From the NCBI GenBank assembly GCA_902826685.1, contig CADEFT010000017.1, positions 1 through 64,000 on the forward strand: a stretch of DNA of 64,000 nucleotides, written 5' to 3'. Under the pieces are notes generated by a model. That model saw only the letters and a program-made list of their open reading frames with translations, made no database searches and was not told the origin of the DNA. The stretch is from an uncultured Acidobacteriota bacterium (GTDB taxonomy: Bacteria > Acidobacteriota > Terriglobia > Bryobacterales > Bryobacteraceae). Shown in pieces: positions 44,177 through 53,436 of this stretch (position 1 is its first letter; the number at the start of each line of letters is the position of its first letter). Position numbers and translations under genes: made by a program.

Positions 44177-45739
44177 CTACCGTTGGCGTTCGGCCACCAT
44201 ACGCCGGGCCTTGTCAAGCAGGGCACGGGCCTTGGGCAAGGCGTCGACGGCCTTGAGAACTTCCGGGTCGATGGAAGCTTTGATGGCATCCGCCTTCTCG
44301 CGGCCGTAGGCGGTGGTCAGCATCTCCAGGCGCAGCTCGCGCTTGAGCCAATCGAGATTCTCGGCCAAGTCCTTCTCGTCGTAGGCGATCTCGCGATCCT
44401 TCAAATACTTCTTGAAGCTGGCGAGCGTGGCGTCGTCGACTTCCCAGTCCTCCCCCATCTTCGGCTCGGTCTGGCCGCCGAAGTACTGGTTGGTAAAGAA
44501 CAGGAACGCGCGGCGGCCAAGCAGCGTAAGCTGAAAGCGATTGAGCTTGGCGGGCACCTGCTTCTCATCGGGCGAGATACCGCCGCCGCCGAAAACGGCG
44601 CGTCCGCTATCGGTCACCTTCTGGTCGCGGGCGTTGCGGGTGGCCGTGTTCTGCTTGTAGTAATACTCGAAGAACGAGCCTTTGGAATAATCGCGCTGGA
44701 TCAGGCGGCCGCTCGGCAGGTAGTAGCGGGCGATGGTAAGCAGCAGTTGATTGTCGGCCGAGAGAGGATACGGCGCCTGCACCAGGCCCTTGCCGAACGT
44801 GTTGTCGCCCACCACCCAGGCACGGTCGTGATCCTGCAGCGCACCGGAAAGAATCTCGGCCGCGGAAGCGGAATTCCGATTCACCATGACGACGATCGGA
44901 TACTTGCGGCCGGCGTTGCCGCGGCGCGCCGAGTAGGCACGCTCGGTCGAGATGCGTCCACGCTGGGACACGATGGCTTGCCCGCGCTCGAGGAAGCGAT
45001 CGGCCACCGCCACCGACTCCTGCAGAATGCCGCCGGGGTTGTCGCGCAGATCGATGATGAGGCCTTCCATCTTGTCTTCCCCAAGGCGCTTGAGTTCGGC
45101 CTCAAACTCGCGGCTGGTGTTCTCGTTAAACGACTCGATATGAATGTAGCCGATGCCGGATTTGATCCAGGTGGCGGTAGGAACGCTCGGACGCTCCACC
45201 TGCTCGCGATGCAAATCGAAAGTGACCAGGTTCTCGACGCCCTGCCGCTTGACCTGCACCTGCACGGGAGTGCCGCGCGGGCCTTTGAGCTTTTCCACCA
45301 CCTCTTCGACGGTGGCACGCTCGGTATTCCGGTCATTGACGCGGAAGATCTGATCGCCCGGGCGAATGCCGGCTTTCTTGGCCGGAGAGCCGAGGAAGGG
45401 ATGCATGACGGTAACGTGACCGTTGGTGTAGCCGACGATCATGCCCACACCGAAATAGCTGCCGCGCTGGCTTTCGCGAAAGCGCTGCAGTTCCTTGGAA
45501 TCGAAGAAGCTCGAGTGCGGATCGAGAGTGCGGAGCATGCCGGGAATGGCGCCGTCGTAGATGGCCTTATCGGCGTCTACGCGTTCGGCGAAATTGCTTT
45601 CCACGGCGTCGAGGACCCGCGAAAAGACGCGCACGCTCTGCTGGATGTCATCGCCATTTCCCGTGGCAGCGGAAATCGCAATCGAGAAGCAGGCACCCGC
45701 CAGCACCACCCGGCCCAGCGGACGCAAAGAGTTTGGCAT
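44177..45739 (-). CDS. C-terminal processing peptidase, S41A
   Basis: 520 residues. Signal region VVLAGACFSIAISAATGN, then a PDZ (about 85-165; FGVGMIVGYTNGHVTVMHPF, AGIRPGDQIFRVND) and the S41 catalytic domain with IIDLRDNPGG, the serine in NRNSASAAEILSGAL and the lysine in GDNTFGKGLVQ, so it should be active. A Tsp-like C-terminus (LKYLKDREIAYDEKDL) follows. It may process envelope proteins. It gives a useful contrast to the serine-less homologue at 11465. Confidence 0.95.
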   Translation of the reverse strand: MPNSLRPLGRVVLAGACFSIAISAATGNGDDIQQSVRVFSRVLDAVESNFAERVDADKAIYDGAIPGMLRTLDPHSSFFDSKELQRFRESQRGSYFGVGMIVGYTNGHVTVMHPFLGSPAKKAGIRPGDQIFRVNDRNTERATVEEVVEKLKGPRGTPVQVQVKRQGVENLVTFDLHREQVERPSVPTATWIKSGIGYIHIESFNENTSREFEAELKRLGEDKMEGLIIDLRDNPGGILQESVAVADRFLERGQAIVSQRGRISTERAYSARRGNAGRKYPIVVMVNRNSASAAEILSGALQDHDRAWVVGDNTFGKGLVQAPYPLSADNQLLLTIARYYLPSGRLIQRDYSKGSFFEYYYKQNTATRNARDQKVTDSGRAVFGGGGISPDEKQVPAKLNRFQLTLLGRRAFLFFTNQYFGGQTEPKMGEDWEVDDATLASFKKYLKDREIAYDEKDLAENLDWLKRELRLEMLTTAYGREKADAIKASIDPEVLKAVDALPKARALLDKARRMVAERQR

Positions 45740-45802
45740 GTGAGGAATACCCTTCCAACCAGCCTTCAGTATAGACCCGAACGCTACCTAGCCCTATCGA
45801 TG

Positions 45803-45820
45803 CCGGTTGCATTAAACCGG
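45803..45820 (-). terminator. Weak hairpin after CadC-like regulator gene
   Basis: CCGGTT (45803-45808) and AACCGG (45815-45820) form a 6-bp stem with a 6-base loop just past the regulator's stop at 45823. No U-run follows on the minus strand, so this is only a candidate. Confidence 0.3.
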
Positions 45821-45822
45821 TT

Positions 45823-47940
45823 TCACTTATTGTTTACACCAGGGCCAGCCGGCTCCGCAACATATATATTTCCCTTGGTTTCATTCCGTTCGTAGACGAC
45901 CGGCTGGCCCCTGGGCGACACGGCCGGATATCGCACGAAAACGCGAAAAAGGCGATTGCCTGTGACCGCCGCCGGTTCGCCGCCGGCAGCCTCTATAGAG
46001 TAGACGTTCCAAACACCGTTCCAGAACGCGGAAAAAAGAATTTGTTTGCCATCGGCGGACCAGCTCCAGGGCCAGGCGAGGCCGGGCCGGCTGGTCACCA
46101 ACTGCACGGCGCCGCCTTCGGAAGGGACCATGGCGACATGGGTATCGTGGCCGCGCGAGGTTTCGAGGGCGATACGGCGGCCGTCGGGGGACCAGGTGGG
46201 ATAGCCAGCCAGTTCAGATTCCCGGGTCAACTGGGTTTCCTTTCCAGTGGCCAGTTCGGCTTTCCAGACATTGAGATGGTCCTCACCGCCGCGATGGAAA
46301 ACGATATCCCGGCCGTTTGGCGAGAGCTTGGCCATTGCTTTCGGGTCGTCGACCTCCCGTACTTTCTTTTCGGCGCCATTTGCCAGCGAGTATTGCCAGA
46401 GGCCCGGTTTGCCGTCGCGATTGGAGGTGTAGAGGAGCGTGCGGCTATCGGGGCTCCAGCTTGGCATATGCTCCTGACTGGGACTGGTAGTGATCTGCGC
46501 GGCGTTGCGGCCGTCGGAGTCACTGACCCAGATATCGGCCAGCAGGCCCTTTTTCCGCAGGACGTAGGCCAGTTTCCTGCCATCGGGCGAAAAGGCGGGG
46601 AAGGTCGTGCGGAAGGTGCTCTCGGAGATGATCGGCCGCTCCCCGGTTTTTGGCGCCCATTGCCAGAGGTTGCTGGTGGAGGTGGCCAGCGTGTAGGCGA
46701 GGCGGCGGGTATCGGGCCCGATGGCGAGAAAGCGCGGCGTCACGAATTCGAACGGCATCAGGCGTTCGGTGGCACGAATCACGGTGCGCCTATCCTTCTC
46801 AATGCCCATGGCGTAGAGGCCGGCCGCGTCCTCGCCCCCGAGGCCGAAGAAGAAGATGCCGGAGCCATCGGGCGTGAAGCGTGGCGAATAGCAAAAGGGA
46901 ATGCCGGTATCCCAGCGCTGCAGTTTGCCGGAGGCGACTTCGATTTCCCACAGTTCGGCTTTCGGGCGATTGTGACTGACGAACAGGACCCGTGTTCCGT
47001 CGGGGCTGAAAGACGGCGTGGAATGTCTGCCGGGCGGCTGGTTCGGCTGGGTCAACTGGCGAGGCGTTCCACCGCTTTCGCCGACGATCCACAAAGTGGA
47101 TGGAGTAGAAGGCGCGATCTCGGGCTGGGCGAGCGAGATGGTGGGCGCGGACCGGAAGACGATGCGTTTCGAATCGGGCGCCCAGGAAGGCTCCGAGCCG
47201 AATTCGGTGAGCCGGAACGGAGTGCCTCCAAGTGGCGGCATGCGATAGATACCACCTTGCAGCAGGCTGTGATAGGCGAGGGCCTTGCCGTCGGGCGACC
47301 AGTTGGGCTGGATGTTCTGCCGGCCGTCGCTGGTCACCTGCACGTCGCGGCCGCCTTCGGTGTTGGCCATCTTCAGATAGAGCTCGAAGCTGCCGGTGCG
47401 GTCCGAGGCATAGGCAATCGACCCACCTTCGGGCGAGAAAGAAGGATGGGCGTCCATGCCTTCGCTGGAAGTGATCTGAATGGAACGCAGGGCGGGTATG
47501 GGCTCCTGCTCGGGGGTGGTGTTCTGGTGGAGATAGGCCATGCCGATGGCGAACAGGGCTCCGGCGGGCACCAGAAGTTTGCGGGGCCAGTTGACTTTGG
47601 GATGGGGCTCGGGCGGCGGGGCGGGTAGTTCCGGCGTCACGGTTGCCACGAAGCGGTAGCCCATGGTGGGGACGGTCTCAATGTAACGGGCTTGCTTGGC
47701 ATCGTCGCCGAGGGCTTTGCGCAACTGTGCGATGACGCGGGTGAGGGCGTTGTCGGTGACGGCCACGCCGCTCCAGACATGCTGGAACAGCTCTTCCTTG
47801 GTCACCACACGGCCTGGATTTTGGGCCAGGTAGGAAAGCACGCGGATCGACTTGGGCTCCAGATCGAGCGGCTGGCCCGCCTTGGTGATCCGGGCCGCAT
47901 CGGCATCCATCACAACATCGTCAAAACGCAAGATTGGCAT
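45823..47940 (-). CDS. CadC-like winged-helix regulator with TolB-type propeller
   Basis: 705 residues. The first hundred form an OmpR-type winged helix (MPILRFDDVVMDADAARI, SIRVLSYLAQNPGRVVTKEELFQHVWSG, ALTRVIAQLRKALGDD, RYIETVPTMGYRFVATV). A TM helix (RKLLVPAGALFAIGMAYLH, about 125) is followed by repeated PD40/TolB blades with FSPEGGSIAYASD, WSPDGKALAY, FSPDGTRVLFVS and WSPDGRRIALE. It would sense a periplasmic signal with the propeller and bind DNA from the membrane like CadC. The target is unknown. Confidence 0.92.
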   Translation of the reverse strand: MPILRFDDVVMDADAARITKAGQPLDLEPKSIRVLSYLAQNPGRVVTKEELFQHVWSGVAVTDNALTRVIAQLRKALGDDAKQARYIETVPTMGYRFVATVTPELPAPPPEPHPKVNWPRKLLVPAGALFAIGMAYLHQNTTPEQEPIPALRSIQITSSEGMDAHPSFSPEGGSIAYASDRTGSFELYLKMANTEGGRDVQVTSDGRQNIQPNWSPDGKALAYHSLLQGGIYRMPPLGGTPFRLTEFGSEPSWAPDSKRIVFRSAPTISLAQPEIAPSTPSTLWIVGESGGTPRQLTQPNQPPGRHSTPSFSPDGTRVLFVSHNRPKAELWEIEVASGKLQRWDTGIPFCYSPRFTPDGSGIFFFGLGGEDAAGLYAMGIEKDRRTVIRATERLMPFEFVTPRFLAIGPDTRRLAYTLATSTSNLWQWAPKTGERPIISESTFRTTFPAFSPDGRKLAYVLRKKGLLADIWVSDSDGRNAAQITTSPSQEHMPSWSPDSRTLLYTSNRDGKPGLWQYSLANGAEKKVREVDDPKAMAKLSPNGRDIVFHRGGEDHLNVWKAELATGKETQLTRESELAGYPTWSPDGRRIALETSRGHDTHVAMVPSEGGAVQLVTSRPGLAWPWSWSADGKQILFSAFWNGVWNVYSIEAAGGEPAAVTGNRLFRVFVRYPAVSPRGQPVVYERNETKGNIYVAEPAGPGVNNK

Positions 47941-48014
47941 GATTCGAAATTTTCGGGAATCCTCACGAATTCCTCACCACCATCACGGGACGAGGGGCGC
48001 AGAGTTGGATCTCA

Positions 48015-48782
48015 ATGTCCCTGCTCACCCTGTTTCTCATTGCCGTTGAGGACGTATATATCAACGGCGGCGGTCCGTACCGCTTTCTGATCGATACCGG
48101 GGCACAGTCGACGGTGGTTGCGCCAAGGGTGGCCCGGCAGTTAGGTCTGAGTCCAAGCTATCGCGTGGAAGTCGTCACGGTCAATGGACGGCTATGGGCG
48201 CCGGGCCGAAAGGTAACATCTGTTTCGGTGGGCCGGCACTCGGCGGCCGAATGTGAGGTGCTGTGGTACGAGCCGCCGGTGACGGGCTTTGACGGCATCC
48301 TGGGGCAGAGCTTTCTGAAATTCTTCCCGTATTCGATCGACTACCGCACGGGCGCGGTTCAGATTGGCGGCCAGGCACCGGCTTCGGGCGTGCGTGTGCC
48401 GGTGCGGCACGTTTCCGGGCGGCCGGCGATCGAGGTGGGCGGGCTGCTGCTGGGGCTCGATTCGGGTGCTTCCGGGTTGGTGCTTTTCAAACCGGTGGCG
48501 GGGTGGCGCGCCGGCGTGGGAACCGTGGAGGCGCAGACAGCGGCGGGCCGGTCGGCGCTGGTTCGGGGATGGTTCGATGGCTTGCACGAGGCGGCGCTGG
48601 CACCGGCGCCGGCGTCCGGGTTGGACGGGCTTCTGCCCGCGAGTTGGTTCGATGCGGTGTTTGTCGATCCGATGGAGGGCTATGCCGTTCTCGAGGCGCG
48701 ACAGGCCGTGCGGGAAGGCGCGGACGAAGGCGGCATCGGTCTGGACTCGATGCTGGTTTTCGAGTCGAGACCGGTGATGTGA
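48015..48782 (+). CDS. Retropepsin-like aspartyl protease, internal duplication
   Basis: 255 residues. A first lobe has RFLIDTGAQSTVV (Asp27) and a second has LLGLDSGASGLVLF (Asp149), so two retropepsin-type motifs lie in tandem; this would allow a single-chain, pepsin-like dimer. Around them are WYEPPVTGFDGILGQSFLKFFP and GLLPASWFD, usual for such proteases. The last about 30 residues (EARQAVREGADEG and so on) come from the first copy of the degenerate repeats that lead to the DinB gene, so the true tail was probably replaced. The start follows an intergenic region after the divergent CadC-like gene. Confidence 0.82.
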   Translation: MSLLTLFLIAVEDVYINGGGPYRFLIDTGAQSTVVAPRVARQLGLSPSYRVEVVTVNGRLWAPGRKVTSVSVGRHSAAECEVLWYEPPVTGFDGILGQSFLKFFPYSIDYRTGAVQIGGQAPASGVRVPVRHVSGRPAIEVGGLLLGLDSGASGLVLFKPVAGWRAGVGTVEAQTAAGRSALVRGWFDGLHEAALAPAPASGLDGLLPASWFDAVFVDPMEGYAVLEARQAVREGADEGGIGLDSMLVFESRPVM

Positions 48783-49276
48783 TGCCGGCCGTGCCCGGTG
48801 TAGAGCAGCATCGTGACGTCGAGACGTGGCGGGCGCAGGAAGGGCGCGAGCGAAAGCGCATCGGTCATGGACTCGATGCTCGCGCGGGGCGGTGTTATTC
48901 CGCTTTCGAGTCGAGACCGGTGATGCCGGTCGTGCCAGGAGTAGGGCAGCGAGGCGCGACAGGCCGTGCCGGAAGGCGCGGGCGAAAGCGGCATCGGCTT
49001 GCACTCGATGCTCGTTTTCGAGTCGTAGAGCAGCGTCGTCAGGTCGAGGCGTGACGGGTGCCGGAAGGCGCGGGCGAAAGCGGTATCGGTCTGGACGCGA
49101 GGCTCGCGCGGGGCGGTGTTATTCCGTTTTCGAGTCGAGACCGGTGATGTGAGCGAGGTGATGCCGGCCGTGCCAGGAGTAGAGCAGCGTCGTGACATCG
49201 AGGCGCGACAGGCCGCGCTCGGGGTGGCGGAAGGCGCGGGCGAAATCGGCATCGGTCATGGATTCAAGCAGAATGA
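48691..49276. repeat. Degenerate direct repeats from DinB 3' end
   Basis: Five partial copies start near 48691, 48819, 48949, 49044 and 49198. They share GAGGCGCGACAGG-like starts, GGAAGGCGCGGGCGAAAGCG and TTTCGAGTCGAGACCGGTGATG cores. The core CGAGTCG recurs at 48761, 48907, 49019 and 49131 (146, 112 and 112 apart). The last copy lies in the DinB coding sequence and looks like the parent; the first encodes the retropepsin tail. The middle copies are non-coding. Confidence 0.85.
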
Positions 49277-49640
49277 CCCAGCGGCGGTGCAGCGCGTCGA
49301 GCAGGGTGAGCGAGACTTCGGGCGGCGCGGACTTGCCGTCGCTTAACTCCGCCCAACGGGCTTCGGCGTAGGGCTTGATGACGGGCTCCTCTTCGGTCAG
49401 GGCGAGGTGAAAGCGGATGTAGCTGTTCATGTGGCTGTCGGCGAGGTGATGGATCACCTGGCGCGCGGTCCAGCCGCCTTCGCGATACGGCCGGTCGAGC
49501 CGCGCGCCGTTCCAGCCAGCGATGGCGGCGGCGAGTTGGGCCGGAAGGGCGGCGATTTCAGCGATCGCTTGGGTTCGTTCCGCTATTTTGACGCCGTCTG
49601 GCGAAACTTCGAATTTTCCGATGGGATAACGGGGATCCAT
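49119..49640 (-). CDS. DinB/YfiT-like metal-dependent protein
   Basis: 173 residues, the right length for YfiT. DPRYPIGKFEVSPDG and WTARQVIHHLADSHMNSYIRFHLALTEEEPVIKPYAEARWAEL are the YfiT hallmarks; GRHHLAHI near the end holds the third His set. The family includes bacillithiol transferases and putative hydrolases, likely metal-dependent. Its last about 50 residues lie in repeat copies, and the stop (49119-49121) falls inside the unit at about 49044-49197. Confidence 0.9.
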   Translation of the reverse strand: MDPRYPIGKFEVSPDGVKIAERTQAIAEIAALPAQLAAAIAGWNGARLDRPYREGGWTARQVIHHLADSHMNSYIRFHLALTEEEPVIKPYAEARWAELSDGKSAPPEVSLTLLDALHRRWVILLESMTDADFARAFRHPERGLSRLDVTTLLYSWHGRHHLAHITGLDSKTE

Positions 49641-49645
49641 TTGTT

Positions 49646-51418
49646 TTACCGTCCGAAGATGAAGCGGGCGCGGCGCGGGTCGGCGCCTCCGTCGAGCACG
49701 CCATCGAGAATTCTGATGACGGTGGGGGCCGAGCCGTTGCTCCAGTCGCCGGCCAGTTGGACGCGATGGCCCATGGCGATGAGCGCTTCGGCGGTGGAGC
49801 GGGCGATGCGTCCCTCGAGATTCAGCTTGCCGGGGACGAATTCGTGGTTGGCAAAGGACGAGTAGAAATGCTCGGTCTGGAAGCGGGGAGCTTCGGCGGC
49901 TTCCTGCGAGAACATGCCGAAGTCGAGGATGTTAAGCAGGGTTTGAAGCATGGCCTGATCCTGATTGTCGCCGCCGGGAGTGGACATGGCGATGTAGGGC
50001 TTGCCGTCCTTGAGCACGAGTGTGGGGCTGAGGGTGACGCGCGGACGCTTGCCGGGCGCGAGCTGATTGGCGTGGCCGGCGGTCATGACGAACGATTGCA
50101 GACGGCTGCTGTAAGGAATGCCCGTATCGGCGGCGATGACCGAAGGCAGCCAGGCACCGGACGGCGTTGCGGAGAAGACGTTGCCTTGCTTATCGACGAC
50201 GTTGACGCAGGTGGTGTCCTGGGCGTTCGAGGCCGAAGTGGTATTCGAGGGCGCGGGCAGAGGCGGCTGGAAAGTGCCGGGGCGGTGGTCCATGGATGCC
50301 TTGAGGGGATCGATGAGCTTGCGGCGCTCGGCGGCATATTCCTTCGATAGCAGGGTGTCTGCGGGTACCTTACTGAACTTGGGATCGCCGTAGTAGCGGT
50401 CGCGATCGGCGAAGGCGAGTTTGACGGCCTCGATGACGGTGTGCAGATACTGCGGCGAGTTGTGGCCCATGGCACGGAGGTCGAACCCTTCGAGGATGTT
50501 CAGGGCTTGAATCATGACCGGACCCTGGGTCCAGAAGCCGGGCTTGCAGACTTCATAGCCGCGATAGGTGGCGCAGACCGGCTGGTCCTCTTCGGCACGG
50601 AAGCCGGCCATATCTTTACGGCTGATGAGGCCGCCGTTGGCTTCGGAAAATTCGGCGAAGGTGCGGGCGAGGTCGCCCTTATAGAAGAGATCGTGCACGG
50701 CCTGAAGCTTCTTTTGCCGATTGCCGCGGGCTTTCTTCTCGGCGGCGGCGAGCTGGCGCAGCGTTTCAGCGAGATCGGGCAGGCGGAGCAGGTCGGCACG
50801 CTTGGGCGGCTCGCCGCCGGGGAGGAAAAATTTGCTGGACGTGGGCCAGCTTTCGAGCAGCTTGCGGTTGCGTTGAATGAAGCTGGCGAACTCCTCACCG
50901 ATGGGAAACGCGGTGGCGTACTCGATGGCGGGCTGCGCGACTTCGGCGAAAGACTTGGTTCCATATTTGCCGAGCGCGAGCAGCAGACCGTCGAACAGGC
51001 CGGGCAGGATGGCGGCGCGCAGCCCCTGGCCGGGGATGGGCGGCATGTCGCGCGAGTCTTCCCAGGGCTCGGGCTGGCGCTTGGCGTAGAAATCGACGGT
51101 AGCTTTTTCGGGCGCGGTGCCGACGCCGCTGATGATGGTGACGGGCTTGCCGGCCATCTTGACGATGAGCGGCATTTCGCCGCCGAGGCCGACGCGCGCC
51201 TGTTCGGTCACGGTGGCGGCGAGCACGCTGGCGACACCGGCATCGACGGCGTTGCCGCCCTGCATCAACAATCGGAAGCCCGCTTCGACTTCGAAGTTGT
51301 TGGCCGCGCCCACCATTTCACGGGTGCCGCGGACGGGCGGAAACATAGTGCCCTGGGCCAGCAGGGACACGGTCCCAATCCACAGGGGAAAAAATCGCGA
51401 TACCACACGCGCGTTCAT
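49646..51418 (-). CDS. Gamma-glutamyltransferase family Ntn hydrolase
   Basis: 590 residues from ATG 51418, which overlaps the stop of the TrmH gene (ATGA); a longer frame runs into the neighbour. Signal-like start MNARVVSRFFPLWIGTVSLLAQG, then GGNAVDAGVASVLAATVTEQARVGLGGEM, PGLFDGLLLALGKYG, and the self-cleavage Thr in SNAQDTTCVNVVDKQGNVFS, and MSTPGGDNQDQAMLQ near the end. It is probably a periplasmic enzyme breaking gamma-glutamyl bonds such as in glutathione; related acylases are possible. Confidence 0.93.
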   Translation of the reverse strand: MNARVVSRFFPLWIGTVSLLAQGTMFPPVRGTREMVGAANNFEVEAGFRLLMQGGNAVDAGVASVLAATVTEQARVGLGGEMPLIVKMAGKPVTIISGVGTAPEKATVDFYAKRQPEPWEDSRDMPPIPGQGLRAAILPGLFDGLLLALGKYGTKSFAEVAQPAIEYATAFPIGEEFASFIQRNRKLLESWPTSSKFFLPGGEPPKRADLLRLPDLAETLRQLAAAEKKARGNRQKKLQAVHDLFYKGDLARTFAEFSEANGGLISRKDMAGFRAEEDQPVCATYRGYEVCKPGFWTQGPVMIQALNILEGFDLRAMGHNSPQYLHTVIEAVKLAFADRDRYYGDPKFSKVPADTLLSKEYAAERRKLIDPLKASMDHRPGTFQPPLPAPSNTTSASNAQDTTCVNVVDKQGNVFSATPSGAWLPSVIAADTGIPYSSRLQSFVMTAGHANQLAPGKRPRVTLSPTLVLKDGKPYIAMSTPGGDNQDQAMLQTLLNILDFGMFSQEAAEAPRFQTEHFYSSFANHEFVPGKLNLEGRIARSTAEALIAMGHRVQLAGDWSNGSAPTVIRILDGVLDGGADPRRARFIFGR

Positions 51419-51963
51419 GTGTGTATGTTCGCATGTTCGAGCATGCGGCGATACTTGCGCAACAGTTCGAAAAGGACGACGCCGCCGGCGGTGGCGACGT
51501 TGAGCGAATGCTTGCGGCCAAGCATGGGAATGCGGACATGCGTATCGCACAGTGCGGCGAGTTCGGGGCGGACGCCATCGACTTCATGGCCGAAGACGAG
51601 GCAGACGGGAAAGCGCGGCTGCCAGTCGAACAGATCGACGGCGTGGATGCTAGTTTCGATGGCGGCGATCTGGTAGTTGCGTTCGATGAGCGAGCGGGCG
51701 GCGGCGACGGCGTCCCAGGTGTGCTCCCAGGGTACGGTCTCTTCGGCGCCGAGGGCGGTCTTGCGGACGGCAGCGCTGGCGGGAGTGCCGGTGATGCCGC
51801 AGAGGTAGATTTTTTCGGCGGCGGCGGCATCGGCGGTGCGGAAGAAGCTGCCGGCGTTGTAGCCGCTGCGCACGTTGTCGAGCAGGAGGGTGACGGGGAG
51901 GGTGCGGATGGCGTCGTAGGGAGTGGCGGCGGTGGTGGCGAGGTAGGGGAGGCGGTCGGTCAT
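51415..51963 (-). CDS. TrmH/SpoU family RNA 2'-O-methyltransferase
   Basis: 182 residues. SPOUT knot motifs are visible: LLLDNVRSGYNAGSFFRTADA, PVCLVFGHEVDGVRPEL and RIPMLGRKHSLNVATAGGVVLFELLRKYR. Target tRNA or rRNA cannot be told from the sequence. It overlaps the downstream gamma-glutamyltransferase gene by four bases. Confidence 0.94.
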   Translation of the reverse strand: MTDRLPYLATTAATPYDAIRTLPVTLLLDNVRSGYNAGSFFRTADAAAAEKIYLCGITGTPASAAVRKTALGAEETVPWEHTWDAVAAARSLIERNYQIAAIETSIHAVDLFDWQPRFPVCLVFGHEVDGVRPELAALCDTHVRIPMLGRKHSLNVATAGGVVLFELLRKYRRMLEHANIHT

Positions 51964-51993
51964 TGGAGTCTCGCACTAATATAGGTACTGACT

Positions 51994-53436
51994 ATGGACT
52001 GGCGTCAATCGCCGTGGCTTAAGCCGAACGACGGACTGAGCGAGTCTCAGCGCGCACGGCAGGAAGCGGCGTTGGGCGTGCTGGAGGAGCATCGCCGGTC
52101 CGGAACCCCTTTCCTTCTGTTTTTGCGGACCTTCGCAATTCGCCAGCTGTATTGCCACGCTTCCGATGGCGGCGACGGCGGCGACGGGATTCTCATGGAG
52201 GTGCATTTCCAGCAAGAACTGGCAAAGTTCGGAGCGAAGGTTCTTGTGGTGCAGAATCTGGGCAGTGGAGCGCTGGATCTGGTCTGGGCACGGGGGACGC
52301 CGGGGCTGGCGCTGCGCGACGAAACATGGTTCGAGGCGGTGAAGCATCTGATCGCATCGGCCGAGCTGATCGTATCGGAGTGCCAGGGACTGACTCCTGC
52401 CGTTAGCAGCGAATTGCGGGCGTGCGTGGATGCCGGCAAGGCGGACCGGACCGTGCTGATCCTTCCGTCGCATCCTTTCGAATTCGTGGGCAATGAGGAG
52501 GCGGTTGCGGCCTTTCCGCGGGTGATTCAACAGTTCGACATGAACCTGGCGCGGCCATCGCAAAGTTTCGTGTTTCGCGACTTGATGGACCGCATGGGAA
52601 GGGGCGCCGCGATGCCTCCTGTTTCCTACGATGGAGTGGCGGAAGGCTTCGCCGGGCTGGCGCGGAAATACACAGCGGAGAAGAATCCGAATGCGGCGCT
52701 GTTTTATGGGATGAGGGGCGTTCAGGTCAGCCAGGCGACGGGCGGTCTGGCGGCGGCAACGGAGTCGCGGTTGGCTCTGGCGGAAATGTGCCGGCAAGCC
52801 GGTAACGCCAAGCTCGGACTTGTGCTGATCGACGAGGCGGAAAAGAAAATTGCCGAAGCGGGTTTCGCGGACCTGGTGGAGAAGGCCAGAGAAGACCGGT
52901 CGAAGATGCTCGGTGAGATCTTCGAAGGGTTGATGAAACGGGAAACGGCGGAGGAGTTGGAAAGGCTGGCCCGATCGCAGGCGGGTTACTCGGTGAGCCG
53001 GGGCGACGCTCGAAATCTGGCGCAGTGCCTGTCGTGGATGGCGGTGGCGGCATGCTTACTGGAAGACTTCGAGCAGGCCATCGAGCATGCGCGGGACGCG
53101 GTTTCCATCGCCCGCTCCCGGCAGGATGCCGACCGTGAGGCGTTCGCGTCGTACTATCTTGGCAGCGCGCACAAGGCCCTGGGCCAGAAGAGGGAGGCGA
53201 TGGATGCATTCCTGCGCGCGGTGCAATTGCTGCCGTTGAACAAATTCGGCCACATTCACGCGGCGGCTATGTTGAGTCTCGCCCTCACGCTGGAAGAGTT
53301 GGGCGGCGCCCCGGAGGGCCTGATGGATGTATTCCGTTCGGCTAAGACATTGGCCGACGGTTTAGCGCGCCCGGATTTGGCGGAAGCCGCGGAAGCCGGC
53401 ATCCGGCGCATCGAAGCTCACAAGCCGAACAACTGA
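51994..53436 (+). CDS. Rossmann/TIR-like and TPR protein, unknown function
   Basis: 480 residues. The N-terminal part (FLLFLRTFAIRQLYC, HFQQELAKFGAKVLVVQNLGSG, EAVKHLIASAELIVSECQGLTPAVSSELRACVDAG, TVLILPS) has the beta-alpha alternation of a Rossmann-like, TIR/SLOG-type nucleotide sensor, though no family name can be given with certainty. From about 225 to the end are TPR-like helices (AALFYGMRGVQVSQATG, FEQAIEHARDAVSIARSRQD, KREAMDAFLRAVQLLP). It is convergent with the TIR-like/TPR/SLOG gene and overlaps it by 19 bases. It may be a third component of that system. Confidence 0.75.
   Translation: MDWRQSPWLKPNDGLSESQRARQEAALGVLEEHRRSGTPFLLFLRTFAIRQLYCHASDGGDGGDGILMEVHFQQELAKFGAKVLVVQNLGSGALDLVWARGTPGLALRDETWFEAVKHLIASAELIVSECQGLTPAVSSELRACVDAGKADRTVLILPSHPFEFVGNEEAVAAFPRVIQQFDMNLARPSQSFVFRDLMDRMGRGAAMPPVSYDGVAEGFAGLARKYTAEKNPNAALFYGMRGVQVSQATGGLAAATESRLALAEMCRQAGNAKLGLVLIDEAEKKIAEAGFADLVEKAREDRSKMLGEIFEGLMKRETAEELERLARSQAGYSVSRGDARNLAQCLSWMAVAACLLEDFEQAIEHARDAVSIARSRQDADREAFASYYLGSAHKALGQKREAMDAFLRAVQLLPLNKFGHIHAAAMLSLALTLEELGGAPEGLMDVFRSAKTLADGLARPDLAEAAEAGIRRIEAHKPNN

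Noticed and set aside
44183..45895. 570-residue plus-strand frame opposite the S41 peptidase
   Set aside because: Antisense shadow; the minus strand has a full PDZ-S41 protein.
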